Source of the DNA: Comamonadaceae bacterium
GTDB lineage: Bacteria > Pseudomonadota > Gammaproteobacteria > Burkholderiales > Burkholderiaceae_C
Assembly (NCBI GenBank): GCA_947451565.1
Contig: CANFZT010000002.1
Location: 1 to 58,315 of the forward strand
Reading direction: 5' to 3'
Length of the DNA stretch: 58,315 nt
A program made the position numbers and the translations under genes. Positions 36,872 through 45,447 of this stretch are shown here, piece after piece. The notes beneath the pieces were generated by a model. The model ran no database searches. It was not told where the DNA came from and saw only the letters and a program-made list of their open reading frames with translations. Every line of letters begins with the position of its first letter. The first letter of the stretch is position 1.

Positions 36872-37930
36872 ATGAAGAAGAAATTATTTGTACTGTTGAC
36901 GGGAGCCTTGTTACTTCTATTCGCTCAAGCGCAAACAACGCCACAGGTCATTCGTATTGGTGTGGCTACCCCAGGTGTTGGTAGTCCTGTTCGCACAGGG
37001 GGATCTAGTACATCAGTTGCCTATTCAGAGAAAGCATTTGAGGAAGAATTTAAAAAAGACAACACCAAGATTGAATGGATCTTCTTCAAGGGTGCAGGCC
37101 CTGCTGTGAATGAGGCCCTAGTCAACAAGCAAATTGATTTTGCATGGCAGGGCGATTTGCCATCGATCGTGCATCGTAGCAACCAAGTCAAAACCAAAAT
37201 TATTCTGGGAAGTGGTGTTCGAGGTGGTTTGTATTTGGGGGTGTCGCCTGACTCAACCATCAAAGGGATTGAGGACTTGCGAGGTAAGCGTGTGGCTGTT
37301 TTCAAGGGCACCAATTTGCACCTAGCAGCTGTGCGTGCGCTCGCTGACAAAGGCATTTCGGAGCGAGATGTGAAGCTGGTTAACTTAGATCCAGCAACTG
37401 CAGCAGCGGCATTGGTGGCGCACGATTTAGATGCTGTGTTTGACTATGTCGGTGTGTTCCAACTGCGAGACAAGGGGTTGGCCAAAATCATCTGGTCAGC
37501 GCATGAGGATTCATTCAAATACACACGCCAAGCGGCTTTGTTGGTTACCGATGAGTTTGCGCAGAAATATCCTAATACGGTTGAGCGTGTGGTCAAGGTG
37601 GTGGTCAAGTATGCGTACAAATACTCGAACGAAGCTCGGCGTGCGGAATTGTTTGAAACATGGGGTAAGGCTGAATATCCAGAGGGTATATGGCGTGAAG
37701 ACTTTGTTGGCCAGCCTTTAAAGGTGCGTTTTTCACCCTTGCTTGACCCGTTTCTTGTGGCCCGATACGAGGACTCAGCCAATGAGGCATATAACCTGAA
37801 ACTGATTCGCTCTAAGCCTGAAATCGCCTCTTGGTTTGACCGTCGCTATTTGAATGCTGCGTTGAAAGAGTTGAAGCTCGAAGGGTTTTGGCCTGAGTAC
37901 GCAGCCAATGGCAAACAAGTAGGACGCTGA
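36872..37930 (+). CDS. ABC substrate-binding protein, paralogue of 30193
   Basis: 352 residues; signal peptide MKKKLFVLLTGALLLLFAQAQ; good AAAAGGA before the ATG. VIRIGVATPGVGSPVRTGGSSTSVAY and EWIFFKGAGPAVNEALVNKQIDFAWQGDLPS match the 30193 protein. There is no permease next to it, so it probably uses the 27.7-30.2 kb importer in trans. Ends at a bidirectional terminator shared with the convergent AtsK-like dioxygenase. Confidence 0.9.
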   Translation: MKKKLFVLLTGALLLLFAQAQTTPQVIRIGVATPGVGSPVRTGGSSTSVAYSEKAFEEEFKKDNTKIEWIFFKGAGPAVNEALVNKQIDFAWQGDLPSIVHRSNQVKTKIILGSGVRGGLYLGVSPDSTIKGIEDLRGKRVAVFKGTNLHLAAVRALADKGISERDVKLVNLDPATAAAALVAHDLDAVFDYVGVFQLRDKGLAKIIWSAHEDSFKYTRQAALLVTDEFAQKYPNTVERVVKVVVKYAYKYSNEARRAELFETWGKAEYPEGIWREDFVGQPLKVRFSPLLDPFLVARYEDSANEAYNLKLIRSKPEIASWFDRRYLNAALKELKLEGFWPEYAANGKQVGR

Positions 37931-37950
37931 TCACTACGTTGTTGTTGGAT

Positions 37951-37981
37951 AAAAAAATGCCCGGCTAAGCCGGGCATTTTT
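37951..37981. terminator. Bidirectional rho-independent terminator
   Basis: AAAATGCCCGGC / GCCGGGCATTTT form a perfect 12-bp stem around TAA, with A-run and T-run on the two sides, so it can end both the binding-protein transcript and the convergent dioxygenase transcript. Confidence 0.93.
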
Positions 37982-38003
37982 GATGGCGCAATGATCACAT
38001 CGA

Positions 38004-38945
38004 TCAAGCTGCTTGCTCAAGCGCCTTAGGGGAGTTGGCGGCTTGCGGGTTGGCTGTAATGCGCAATGAACGTGATGATTGACCATCGACGTTCACGGGC
38101 ACCTCGCCTGCCACTGTGACGCGACGCACAATGCGGTGCTGTGTGCCGTAGTCATTGATGGCGTAGTGTTGTGTTGCGCGGTTGTCCCAAATCGCCACAT
38201 CGCCTTGTGCCCATTGCCAGCGCGCTGTATTTTCCAAACGAATCACGTGATTTTGCAAAATCGAAATCAAGCGTTGAGAGTCACCACCAGTGTGGTTGAC
38301 CAAACGTTTGACAAAGTGCCCTAAAAGCAAACTGCGCTTGCCTGTTTCTGGATGCACACGCACCACGGGGTGTTCTGTTTCATAAACCGTCGAGGTGAAC
38401 AAGGACTTGAAGCGTTGAATGTCTTCAGGACTTACCTGGGTTACACGGTGAGTGGTGTAGTCGTAGTCGTTGGTGTGCAGGGCCCACAGTTTGTCAGCCA
38501 AAGCGCGTAGGTCTTCGGGCAAGTCTTCATAAGCCGCTTCTGCATTGGCCCACACCGTATCCCCGCCAGCTGCAGGAATTTTCACGCCACGCAAGACAGA
38601 AATTTTGGGATAGGCCACATCAAAGGTTACATCGGTATGCCAAGAGTTGGCACGCCCGCCGTGCTCGGAGTCAAGTTCCAACACATGGCTGGTGCCGCCT
38701 TTAGAGGGGACGGTGGGGTGCGACACCACATCGCCAAACAAAGTGGCAAAGGCTTCTTGGGAAGCGTCGTCTAGGTGGTCTTGGTCTCGAAAGAAAATCA
38801 CTTTGTAGTGGAGCAGTGCTTGTTTGATGTTTGACACAACAGCTGGGTCAAGATCGGTGCTGAGTTTGATGTTGCGAATCACAGCGCCGATTCGGCCTGC
38901 GTGTGGCTTTAAATCAAGGTCAAAGGTAGGGTAGGTTGTGGACAT
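38004..38945 (-). CDS. TauD/AtsK-type 2-oxoglutarate dioxygenase (third copy)
   Basis: 313 residues. Iron ligands His103/Asp105 in NSWHTDVTF and His in ATQHYAINDYG; 2-oxoglutarate Arg in HRIVRRVTV. Overall layout (GGDTVWANAEAAYEDLP, TEHPVVRVHPETGKRSLLLG) resembles AtsK, the alkylsulfatase of Pseudomonas putida that oxidises sulfate esters to aldehyde and sulfate; that similarity is from memory. It lies 16 bp downstream of the TonB-dependent receptor gene, so receptor and dioxygenase are probably one transcript with a shared substrate. Confidence 0.9.
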   Translation of the reverse strand: MSTTYPTFDLDLKPHAGRIGAVIRNIKLSTDLDPAVVSNIKQALLHYKVIFFRDQDHLDDASQEAFATLFGDVVSHPTVPSKGGTSHVLELDSEHGGRANSWHTDVTFDVAYPKISVLRGVKIPAAGGDTVWANAEAAYEDLPEDLRALADKLWALHTNDYDYTTHRVTQVSPEDIQRFKSLFTSTVYETEHPVVRVHPETGKRSLLLGHFVKRLVNHTGGDSQRLISILQNHVIRLENTARWQWAQGDVAIWDNRATQHYAINDYGTQHRIVRRVTVAGEVPVNVDGQSSRSLRITANPQAANSPKALEQAA

Positions 38946-38961
38946 GTCATTCTCCGAGGGG

Positions 38962-41331
38962 TTAGAAATCTGCTTTCACTGTCACGCCCAATGTGCGTGG
39001 CTGTGCGGGGGAGCCATAGTAGGCACCTTTGAGGCCAGCGGTGTTCACGGCTAAGAAGTAATGTTTGTCGGTGGCGTTTTTGACCCACAACGAAACATCC
39101 CAATTGGTACCTTGCGACTTGAAGGCGTAACCGCTTGCCAAGTTGACAACACCGTATGAGGGAATCCATGTGTATTCAGAGTCTGAAATGTCGCCATAGC
39201 TGCCTGAGCGCCATGCGTAGTTGGCATTGGCCCATACGTTGTCACCGTTATCCAGTTTGGTCGTGTACCGTGCATTGGTGTTCAAGATCCAACGTGGGGC
39301 ACCGTTGACAGGGTGGCCACTTAGGTCAGCCACGCCACCTACGCCGTTGCCATAGTTGTTTTCAAGCGCTGGAGGTGCTTTGGTGAATGAGGTGTAGTTG
39401 GCATGGTTGTAAGAGCCATTCAACCCAAGTGCCCAGTGACGGCTGACTTGCGAGGCAACTTCAAACTCAATCCCTTTGGTTTCTACGTCGCCAGCATTGA
39501 TGATTGCTGCTTTTGCCAGACCTTGCGAGTCATAGATGTAAGAGTTGGTTTGATAGCCTTGGATTTTGGTCAAGAACAAATTGGCATTGAATAAAGAGCT
39601 TTTATCTTGGCTAGTGCTCTTGAAGCCCACTTCCACGCTTTGAGCTTTCTCTGGTTCGACATTCAGGCTTTGGACGCCCACGGTTGGCCCTGTGCCGATA
39701 CCGTTGATGTTGAATCCACCTGACTTGCTGCCAGAGCTGTAGCTGGTGTAGCCCAACAAATTGTCTTGAAACTTGTGGCTCAAGCTCAACAGACCGGAGT
39801 AGCTTTTGTCTTTGCGACTCAATGAACCAGAGTCCCATGGGCCGAATAAAGCCAATGAATTGCGCGTGGCCGCCAGTGCTGCTTGAGTCGGCGCAGGCGT
39901 GATGCTATCTGTCCATTGGGTACGTTGTGTCTGTGCTGTTTTCGACTCATCTGTGTAGCGCAGCCCTGTGGTGATGTCTGTTTGAGGCGTGAGATGGAAA
40001 ACAGTTTGCCCAAACAAAGCGTAGCTATCGGTTTTGGCATTGCCGTAGGTGTTGGTATTCAGATTTCCAAAAACAGCGTTGTAGTTGGCGGGCTGATTTT
40101 GTGCCGTCCCTGCGTAATCACCAAATGAGTAAAAGCTGTTGTTGCTGATGTTTTGATGGAAATAGTAGGCACCCACCACATAGTCAAACTTTTCTCCTTT
40201 GGGAGATGCCAAGCGAACTTCTTGTGACAACTGTGAATCTTCCACATTGAAGCCGCCATCACGAATGCCATCTGCAGTGGTTAGGTCCAAATCGTTGTGA
40301 GGTTTGAACTTCCACTTGCGCGCAGCTGTGATGGATGTCAATTTGTGACCGCTGTCTAGGTTCCAGTTGGCTTCTGCTGAAAGGCCAGATTGATCAATTG
40401 CAAAGTGTTGGTTGCCGTTGATGTTGACCTGATATTTATAGGGATCGGTAATGAAACCGCCGGACACATAGGGTGTCAAACGACTGATGAAGGTGCTGCC
40501 TTGTGCATTGGTCGCTTGGTTGATGGAATAGGGAATGTAGGCGTTGGTGGAGCGTTCTTTGTTGTATTCAGCAATCAAGCGCAGATCAAATTTGCTGTCG
40601 GGTTGAATGAAAACTTGCCCGCGAGCACCTTCGCGTTTAGACCCGCTGAGATCGCGACCGTCGTACAAGTTTTTCACAAACCCATCACGATCTGATTTGT
40701 ACACCGCCAAACGCGTGGCGATCGTTTCGTTGAGGGGTTGATTGAAGACGGCTTTGATTTGCTGGGTGCCATATGAACCCAAAGTGGTCTCAACGTGACG
40801 TTCTTCATCAAAAGATGGTTTTCGAGTGCTGATGTTCAAAACACCGGCGGTGGTGTTTTTGCCAAACAACGTGCCTTGTGGCCCACGCAGTAGATCGACT
40901 TGTTCTAAGTCCAGCAAATCAAAAACAGCCATACCTGGGCGACCCAAGAATACGTTGTCCAAATACAAACCCACACTGCCTTCGAGCCCTTCGTTAGCCG
41001 GGTTGTTGCCGATGCCGCGAACCGCCAATGATGATTGACGGCCGTGAATGAATGCAGAGTTCAAGCTAGGCAGGGTTTGCTGTAAATCTTGCACTTGATA
41101 GATGCGACGTTCTTCGAGTTGCGTGCCATCCACAGAGCTGATTGGAATTGGAACATCTTGAGCCGCTTCTTCGCGTCGCGTGGCATTGACAGTGACTTTA
41201 GGCAACGTTTCAGCAGTAGTGTTCGATGTCGACTGTGCATATGCGTTAGTTGCGAAATGCATGGAGCCTATGGCTGCAATTGAGAGTGCCGCGATTTGAG
41301 TTAACTTCGGCTTTTTGTTTTTCTTTCCCAT
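38962..41331 (-). CDS. TonB-dependent outer-membrane receptor
   Basis: 789 residues. Signal peptide ending SMHFATNAYAQ; then the plug domain with VTVNATRREEAAQDVPIPISSVDG (TonB-box region near LPKVTVNA), LAVRGIGNNPANEGLEGSVGLYLDNVFLGRPGMAVFDLLDLEQVDLLRGPQGTLFGKNTTAGVLNI (in pieces); the C-terminus LGVTVKADF ends in Phe, as beta-barrel proteins do. The plug style is like the broad group that takes up organic nutrients rather than siderophore-only receptors. It is cotranscribed with the AtsK-like gene and divergent from tonB-exbBD, suggesting uptake of a sulfated or sulfonated organic compound. Confidence 0.93.
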   Translation of the reverse strand: MGKKNKKPKLTQIAALSIAAIGSMHFATNAYAQSTSNTTAETLPKVTVNATRREEAAQDVPIPISSVDGTQLEERRIYQVQDLQQTLPSLNSAFIHGRQSSLAVRGIGNNPANEGLEGSVGLYLDNVFLGRPGMAVFDLLDLEQVDLLRGPQGTLFGKNTTAGVLNISTRKPSFDEERHVETTLGSYGTQQIKAVFNQPLNETIATRLAVYKSDRDGFVKNLYDGRDLSGSKREGARGQVFIQPDSKFDLRLIAEYNKERSTNAYIPYSINQATNAQGSTFISRLTPYVSGGFITDPYKYQVNINGNQHFAIDQSGLSAEANWNLDSGHKLTSITAARKWKFKPHNDLDLTTADGIRDGGFNVEDSQLSQEVRLASPKGEKFDYVVGAYYFHQNISNNSFYSFGDYAGTAQNQPANYNAVFGNLNTNTYGNAKTDSYALFGQTVFHLTPQTDITTGLRYTDESKTAQTQRTQWTDSITPAPTQAALAATRNSLALFGPWDSGSLSRKDKSYSGLLSLSHKFQDNLLGYTSYSSGSKSGGFNINGIGTGPTVGVQSLNVEPEKAQSVEVGFKSTSQDKSSLFNANLFLTKIQGYQTNSYIYDSQGLAKAAIINAGDVETKGIEFEVASQVSRHWALGLNGSYNHANYTSFTKAPPALENNYGNGVGGVADLSGHPVNGAPRWILNTNARYTTKLDNGDNVWANANYAWRSGSYGDISDSEYTWIPSYGVVNLASGYAFKSQGTNWDVSLWVKNATDKHYFLAVNTAGLKGAYYGSPAQPRTLGVTVKADF

Positions 41332-41525
41332 GTGGGTTCCTTTCTATAAGAGCCCCGAAATTTATTAGCGACTAATCACTTTGTGAACGAACAATTTTTC
41401 AGATGGGTATGCGTTGCTGTTGCATATCGATAGTTGTTTTTTTTCGTTCTCAATGCTTGGTGCTTTCACAACAATGCACCCGTGCTGATGAAGTCAGCTT
41501 ATGTGTCGTTCAAGAAAGGATATGA

Positions 41526-42155
41526 ATGAGTCAATTAGCGATTCATCCAAACGAGGTTTGGGAAACCCCGTCATGGCGAAACCACGTGTCGGGGCAGGTG
41601 GTGGGATGGGTGGCTGCATCCATCTTGTTGCATGGTGTAGTCGTCGGGGCGTCGCGTTATTGGCCGGCGGATGATGCTGAGCTATTGCAAGAGGCTGTGC
41701 CGCACGAAATTGCCGTAGAGCTCACCCGATATGTGCCACTGCAGCCTCAGCGGGTTGCTGCACCGCCACAGCCGCTAGCCAAGCCAGTGCGAACAGAGGC
41801 AGACGGGCCTAAGGTCACGCCAGCGCCTAGCCTAGCCCAAGCGACACAAGCCACGACGCGACAAGAGGTGTTCACAGAGCCCGATGTGAGATCGGCCTAT
41901 TTGCACAACCCCGCACCTGCCTATCCTGCGCAGGCTCAGCGTTTGAATTGGGAAGGTGTGGTGCAGCTCAAGGTCTTGGTTTCTCCAACGGGGCAAGCCA
42001 TCGAGGTGTTATTGCATCAAAGCTCGGGTCGCAGGAGTTTGGACGACGCAGCACTCAATACCGTCAAAAAGTGGACGTTCAGTCCAGCCAAGAAAGGCTC
42101 AACGCCAGTAGAGGCTTGGGTTCTTGTCCCTATCGAATTCAAACTAGGAAGTTAA
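41526..42155 (+). CDS. TonB-family energy-transducing protein
   Basis: 209 residues, AAGGA upstream. A cytoplasmic tail, one helix (VVGWVAASILLHGVVVGASRYW, about 26-47), a Pro-rich spacer (LQPQRVAAPPQPLAKP) and a C-terminal TonB domain: AYPAQAQRLNWEGVVQLKVLVSPTG and SLDDAALNTVKKWTFSPAKKG. Divergent from the receptor gene, so it is probably a dedicated TonB for that receptor. exbB starts 4 bp later. Confidence 0.93.
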   Translation: MSQLAIHPNEVWETPSWRNHVSGQVVGWVAASILLHGVVVGASRYWPADDAELLQEAVPHEIAVELTRYVPLQPQRVAAPPQPLAKPVRTEADGPKVTPAPSLAQATQATTRQEVFTEPDVRSAYLHNPAPAYPAQAQRLNWEGVVQLKVLVSPTGQAIEVLLHQSSGRRSLDDAALNTVKKWTFSPAKKGSTPVEAWVLVPIEFKLGS

Positions 42156-42159
42156 TCAC

Positions 42160-42924
42160 ATGGCAATTTCATCTACATCTTCTGATCTCATCGTCGATGG
42201 GACGCTTTGGGCGCTCGTCGCGTTTTCAATCACCACATGGACGTTGATTTTTTACAAGGTTCGCCAGCACATTCAAATCAATGTGCACAACAAAAAGTTT
42301 TTAAAACAGTTTTGGAGCTCCAAGGATTTGCTGTCAGCCGCCAAAGTGGCGCATGAACAAAGCCCTGCTGGTCGTTTGGTGCATGCCGGGTTTAAGGCTG
42401 TACTGGAAGCAGATGCTGGAGCTGCCAAAGATTTGGAACACAGCGCAGATCGACAAGAGTTACTTGAGCGATTTTTGCGTCATCAAATTCACAAAGAGCG
42501 CCGACAGTTAGAGACCGGGTTGAGTGTGTTGGCCAGCATTGGCAGCACGGCTCCGTTTGTGGGCTTGTTTGGTACTGTGTGGGGCATCATGCATGCGCTC
42601 TCAGCTATTGGGGGTGCATCGTCAGCCAGCTTGGATGTGGTGGCAGGTCCGATCGGTGAAGCATTGTTGGCGACAGGTATTGGCATTGCGGTGGCTGTGC
42701 CTGCTGTGTTGGCTTACAACGTATTTTTGCGCCGCCTCAAAGTCATTGGGGCTGACCTTGATGAATTTTCAAACGATTACGTCAACTTGCTTCGCAAGTC
42801 TGACTTCAAGGTGCCCAATCTCAGCCAAATTTATGTGCTGGCAGATAAAGATGAATCATCATCTTTGCATCAACTCAATGTATCCAATGTGACGCACTGG
42901 ACAGCAACAGAAAGGACTGCGTAA
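42160..42924 (+). CDS. exbB: ExbB-family proton channel subunit
   Basis: 254 residues with three membrane helices: ALVAFSITTWTLIFYKV near the N-terminus, GLSVLASIGSTAPFVGLFGTVWGIMHAL and GPIGEALLATGIGIAVAVPAVLAYNVF after a long cytoplasmic loop. These latter segments are the ExbB/TolQ/MotA signature. It powers TonB together with ExbD, using the proton gradient. The stop and the exbD ATG share one base (TAATG). Confidence 0.94.
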   Translation: MAISSTSSDLIVDGTLWALVAFSITTWTLIFYKVRQHIQINVHNKKFLKQFWSSKDLLSAAKVAHEQSPAGRLVHAGFKAVLEADAGAAKDLEHSADRQELLERFLRHQIHKERRQLETGLSVLASIGSTAPFVGLFGTVWGIMHALSAIGGASSASLDVVAGPIGEALLATGIGIAVAVPAVLAYNVFLRRLKVIGADLDEFSNDYVNLLRKSDFKVPNLSQIYVLADKDESSSLHQLNVSNVTHWTATERTA

Positions 42925-43340
42925 TGGCCATCTCTACTTCTCAGGATGGGGACGAAGTCCTCAGTGAAATCAATATCACGCCATTGGTTGATGTGATGCT
43001 GGTGTTGTTGGTTGCATTCATCGTTACAGCGCCCTTGCTGAGTAATGCCATCAAGGTGCAGTTGCCTTCGACAGCCTCGACCTCTGCACCTGAGTCTAAG
43101 AAAAACTTTACTTTGAGCATTGATGCCAATGAAGTTGTTTACTTAGACAAGGTGAGAGTTGAATCGCAAGACTTGGAGGGGAGATTGGCATCGTTGAAGT
43201 CTCAATTTCCAGATGCGGCAGTGCATTTGCATGCGGATACCGCAGTTCCTTATGGCGCTGTGGCAAAGGTGATGGCACATGTCGAGCGTGTCGGAATTTC
43301 CAAGTTGTCAGTGGTGACTACGCCCAACTCGCGTAGCTAA
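42924..43340 (+). CDS. exbD: ExbD-family protein
   Basis: 138 residues. Single N-terminal helix with the essential Asp: EINITPLVDVMLVLLVAFIVTAPLL; the periplasmic domain has SIDANEVVYLDKVRVESQDL and VHLHADTAVPYGAVAKVMAHVERVGI. It completes the TonB-ExbB-ExbD set. The HU gene follows 41 bp later, possibly on the same transcript. Confidence 0.94.
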   Translation: MAISTSQDGDEVLSEINITPLVDVMLVLLVAFIVTAPLLSNAIKVQLPSTASTSAPESKKNFTLSIDANEVVYLDKVRVESQDLEGRLASLKSQFPDAAVHLHADTAVPYGAVAKVMAHVERVGISKLSVVTTPNSRS

Positions 43341-43381
43341 CCTCTTTAGAGAGAGGCTTAAATTTTCAAAAAGGAAGATAG

Positions 43382-43654
43382 ATGAATAAAACAGAATTGA
43401 TTGAGCACATTGCATCGCAGGCTGACATTTCAAAAGCCGCTTCAGGGCGCGCGCTCCAAGCGGTGCTAGATGCAGTCAAGAAAACCCTCAAAAAAGGTGA
43501 CTCGGTCACGCTCGTAGGTTTTGGAACTTTCAGTGCAAGCAAGCGTGCTGCACGTACTGGGCGCAACCCACGCACTGGCGCTCCGTTAAAAATTAAAGCG
43601 GCTAAGGTGCCTCGCTTCAAACCCGGTAAAGGACTGAAAGATTCACTGAATTGA
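43382..43654 (+). CDS. HU-family DNA-binding protein
   Basis: Nucleoid protein, 90 residues. It starts [40 protein letters not shown] (in pieces), with the DNA-binding arm [26 protein letters not shown] and ends [12 protein letters not shown]; family length 90 is exact. AAGGAAGATAG precedes the ATG. Ends just before a hairpin terminator. Confidence 0.96.
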   Translation: MNKTELIEHIASQADISKAASGRALQAVLDAVKKTLKKGDSVTLVGFGTFSASKRAARTGRNPRTGAPLKIKAAKVPRFKPGKGLKDSLN

Positions 43655-43670
43655 CACAGTATTCATGAAC

Positions 43671-43693
43671 AGCCCGCTATAAGCGGGCTTGTT
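43671..43693. terminator. Hairpin terminator between HU gene and metY
   Basis: AGCCCGCT / AGCGGGCT form an 8-bp stem around ATA with a short TG-interrupted T stretch after. Probably ends the HU transcript and, on the other strand, metY, though T-runs are poor. Confidence 0.65.
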
Positions 43694-43718
43694 GTATCTG
43701 AATCCTTCGAATCTAGAT

Positions 43719-45014
43719 TTAAGTTGCAGAAAGCGCTTGGTCCAAATCGGTAAGCAAATCATCAATGTGTTCAATGCCAATGGACAAGCGAATAGCGTCT
43801 TCAGACACGCCTGCTTTGGCCAACTCTTCGGGTGCGAGCTGGCGATGTGTGGTGGACGCAGGGTGCGTGGCTAGCGATTTGGCATCGCCGATATTGACCA
43901 AGCGTGTGAACAACTGCAGCGCATCCAAGAACTTTGCACCTGCTTCACGTCCGTGCCCTTGGGTCGACTTGACGCCAAACGTCAACAGGCCTGAGGCATG
44001 CCCGCCCAGGTACTTTTGCGCGAGTGCATGGTCGGGGTGGTTGCTCAGTCCCGCGTAATTGACCCAACCCACTTTGGGGTGTTGTTCCAAATGTTTGGCA
44101 ATTTCAAGTGTGTTGCTGTTGATACGTTCCAGTCGTAAGGCCAGCGTTTCGATGCCTTGCAAAATCAAGAAGGCGTTGAACGGTGAAATGGCTGCTCCTG
44201 TGTTGCGCAAGGGAACGACACACGCTCGACCGATGTAGGCGGCTGGCCCCAATGCTTCGGTGTACACCACGCCGTGGTAGCTCACGTCGGGTTCGTTCAA
44301 GCGCTTAAAGCGCTCTTTGTGTTTTGCCCATGGGAATTTTCCGCTGTCCACAATGGCGCCACCAATCGAGGTGCCATGACCGCCGAGGTACTTGGTCAAC
44401 GAGTGAACCACAATGTCTGCGCCATGTTCAAACGGACGCAGCAAGTAGGGTGTGGCCACGGTGTTGTCCACAATGAGTGGCACACCATGCTTATGGGCAA
44501 TGTCTGCAATGCGTGCAATGTCTGTGACGTTGCCTTGTGGGTTGCCCAAAGACTCCACAAAAATAGCCTTGGTTTTGCCATCGATCAAAGGCTCAAAACT
44601 ATCGGGGTTGCGGTGGTCAGCAAACCGTGTGGTGATGCCAAACTGCGGCAAGGTGTGCGCCAACAAGTTGTAGGTGCCGCCGTACAAGGCTGTGCTGGAG
44701 ACAATGTTGTCACCGGCTTCAGCTAAGGTTTGAATCGCATAGGTCACAGCAGCTTGACCGGAGGCCAACGCCAACGCTGCAATACCGCCTTCTAGCGATG
44801 CAATGCGTTGCTCCAACACGTCTTGTGTGGGGTTCATGATGCGGGTGTAAATATTGCCTGGTACTTTCAGGTCAAACAAATCTGAGCCATGTTGTGCGTT
44901 GTCAAAGGCGTAAGCCGCCGTTTGATAAATCGGAACAGCCACGGCTTTGGTCGTCGGGTCTGGTTGATAGCCCGCATGAACCGAGCGTGTTTCAAATTTC
45001 CAATGGGTGGTCAT
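43719..45014 (-). CDS. metY: O-acetylhomoserine sulfhydrylase (MetY-type)
   Basis: PLP enzyme making homocysteine from O-acetylhomoserine and sulfide (also called O-acetylhomoserine aminocarboxypropyltransferase). 431 residues. It opens WKFETRSVHAGYQPDPTTKAVAVPIYQTAAYAFDNAQHG (in pieces); SALYGGTYNLLAHTL binds PLP; the PLP Lys is K208 in IVVHSLTKYLGGHG; the C-terminus LSIGIEHIDDLLTDLDQAL is typical. It is a route for sulfide released by the nearby genes. Its start region faces the 433-bp gap before the orphan SsuA-like gene. Confidence 0.95.
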   Translation of the reverse strand: MTTHWKFETRSVHAGYQPDPTTKAVAVPIYQTAAYAFDNAQHGSDLFDLKVPGNIYTRIMNPTQDVLEQRIASLEGGIAALALASGQAAVTYAIQTLAEAGDNIVSSTALYGGTYNLLAHTLPQFGITTRFADHRNPDSFEPLIDGKTKAIFVESLGNPQGNVTDIARIADIAHKHGVPLIVDNTVATPYLLRPFEHGADIVVHSLTKYLGGHGTSIGGAIVDSGKFPWAKHKERFKRLNEPDVSYHGVVYTEALGPAAYIGRACVVPLRNTGAAISPFNAFLILQGIETLALRLERINSNTLEIAKHLEQHPKVGWVNYAGLSNHPDHALAQKYLGGHASGLLTFGVKSTQGHGREAGAKFLDALQLFTRLVNIGDAKSLATHPASTTHRQLAPEELAKAGVSEDAIRLSIGIEHIDDLLTDLDQALSAT

Positions 45015-45447
45015 ACGTGTCCTGTGTAGTGAATGAAGGCTGCAGTCTGCGTTTGGTTCGATAAGAGAGCAACGAATAAAAACGCATGTCGATATATCAA
45101 GCTCACTGCATCTTGTTGAGGTTTGTCAGTTTGTGTGCATAGACGGTTTTGTAATTTGCTATTGCGTAATTTGTCGTTCTCAAATCGTCAAAACCGCCAA
45201 ACAATCGCGCACCAGTATTCATACGAATTGAGTTGAGTGATGACACATACAGATCAGCCATGGGGCCGCCATGACATAAACATCAAACAATGCTTGAAAG
45301 CCTAGGATTTGATTGCAATTGCTTTAGTTTTGGTGTGTGCAAATTGCGTGTTGGCTATTTTGTTGCTGTCCATTCCACCTGCTCAAGCAAAACAAATTCA
45401 ACGCCCGCTGCTCGGTGCGGAGCCGCAAGTGACCAAGGTGGGATGAG
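45015..45447. other. 433-bp intergenic gap upstream of metY and the orphan binding protein
   Basis: No protein gene of normal size. It holds a small hydrophobic reading frame (45309-45446), direct copies of GTAATTTG at 45151-45158 and 45166-45173, CGGTTTTG/CAAAACCG inverted at 45144 and 45189, and AACGAATAAA at 45071, which resembles part of the upstream element of the encapsulin and cysTWA operons. Likely promoter and regulator sites for the two divergent transcripts; nothing could be assigned firmly. Confidence 0.5.
45309..45446 (+). CDS. Possible small hydrophobic protein
   Basis: TTG-started frame of 45 residues ending 1 bp before the ATG of the binding-protein gene. A long hydrophobic run IAIALVLVCANCVLAILLL is followed by SIPPAQAKQIQRPLLGAEP, like a signal peptide or membrane anchor with a short tail. 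GAAAG lies eight bases before the TTG. Possibly translated and coupled to the next gene, or only chance; coding status is weak. The track ORF at 45290 uses another frame. Confidence 0.28.
   Translation: MIAIALVLVCANCVLAILLLSIPPAQAKQIQRPLLGAEPQVTKVG

Noticed and set aside
43341-43356. CCTCT/AGAGG stem after exbD as a terminator
   Set aside because: Five base pairs with a weak T stretch; HU may be co-transcribed with exbD.
45144-45196. CGGTTTTG/CAAAACCG inverted repeat upstream of metY as an RNA gene or riboswitch
   Set aside because: Eight bp arms with a 37-base loop; no SAM or cobalamin riboswitch core was recognised.
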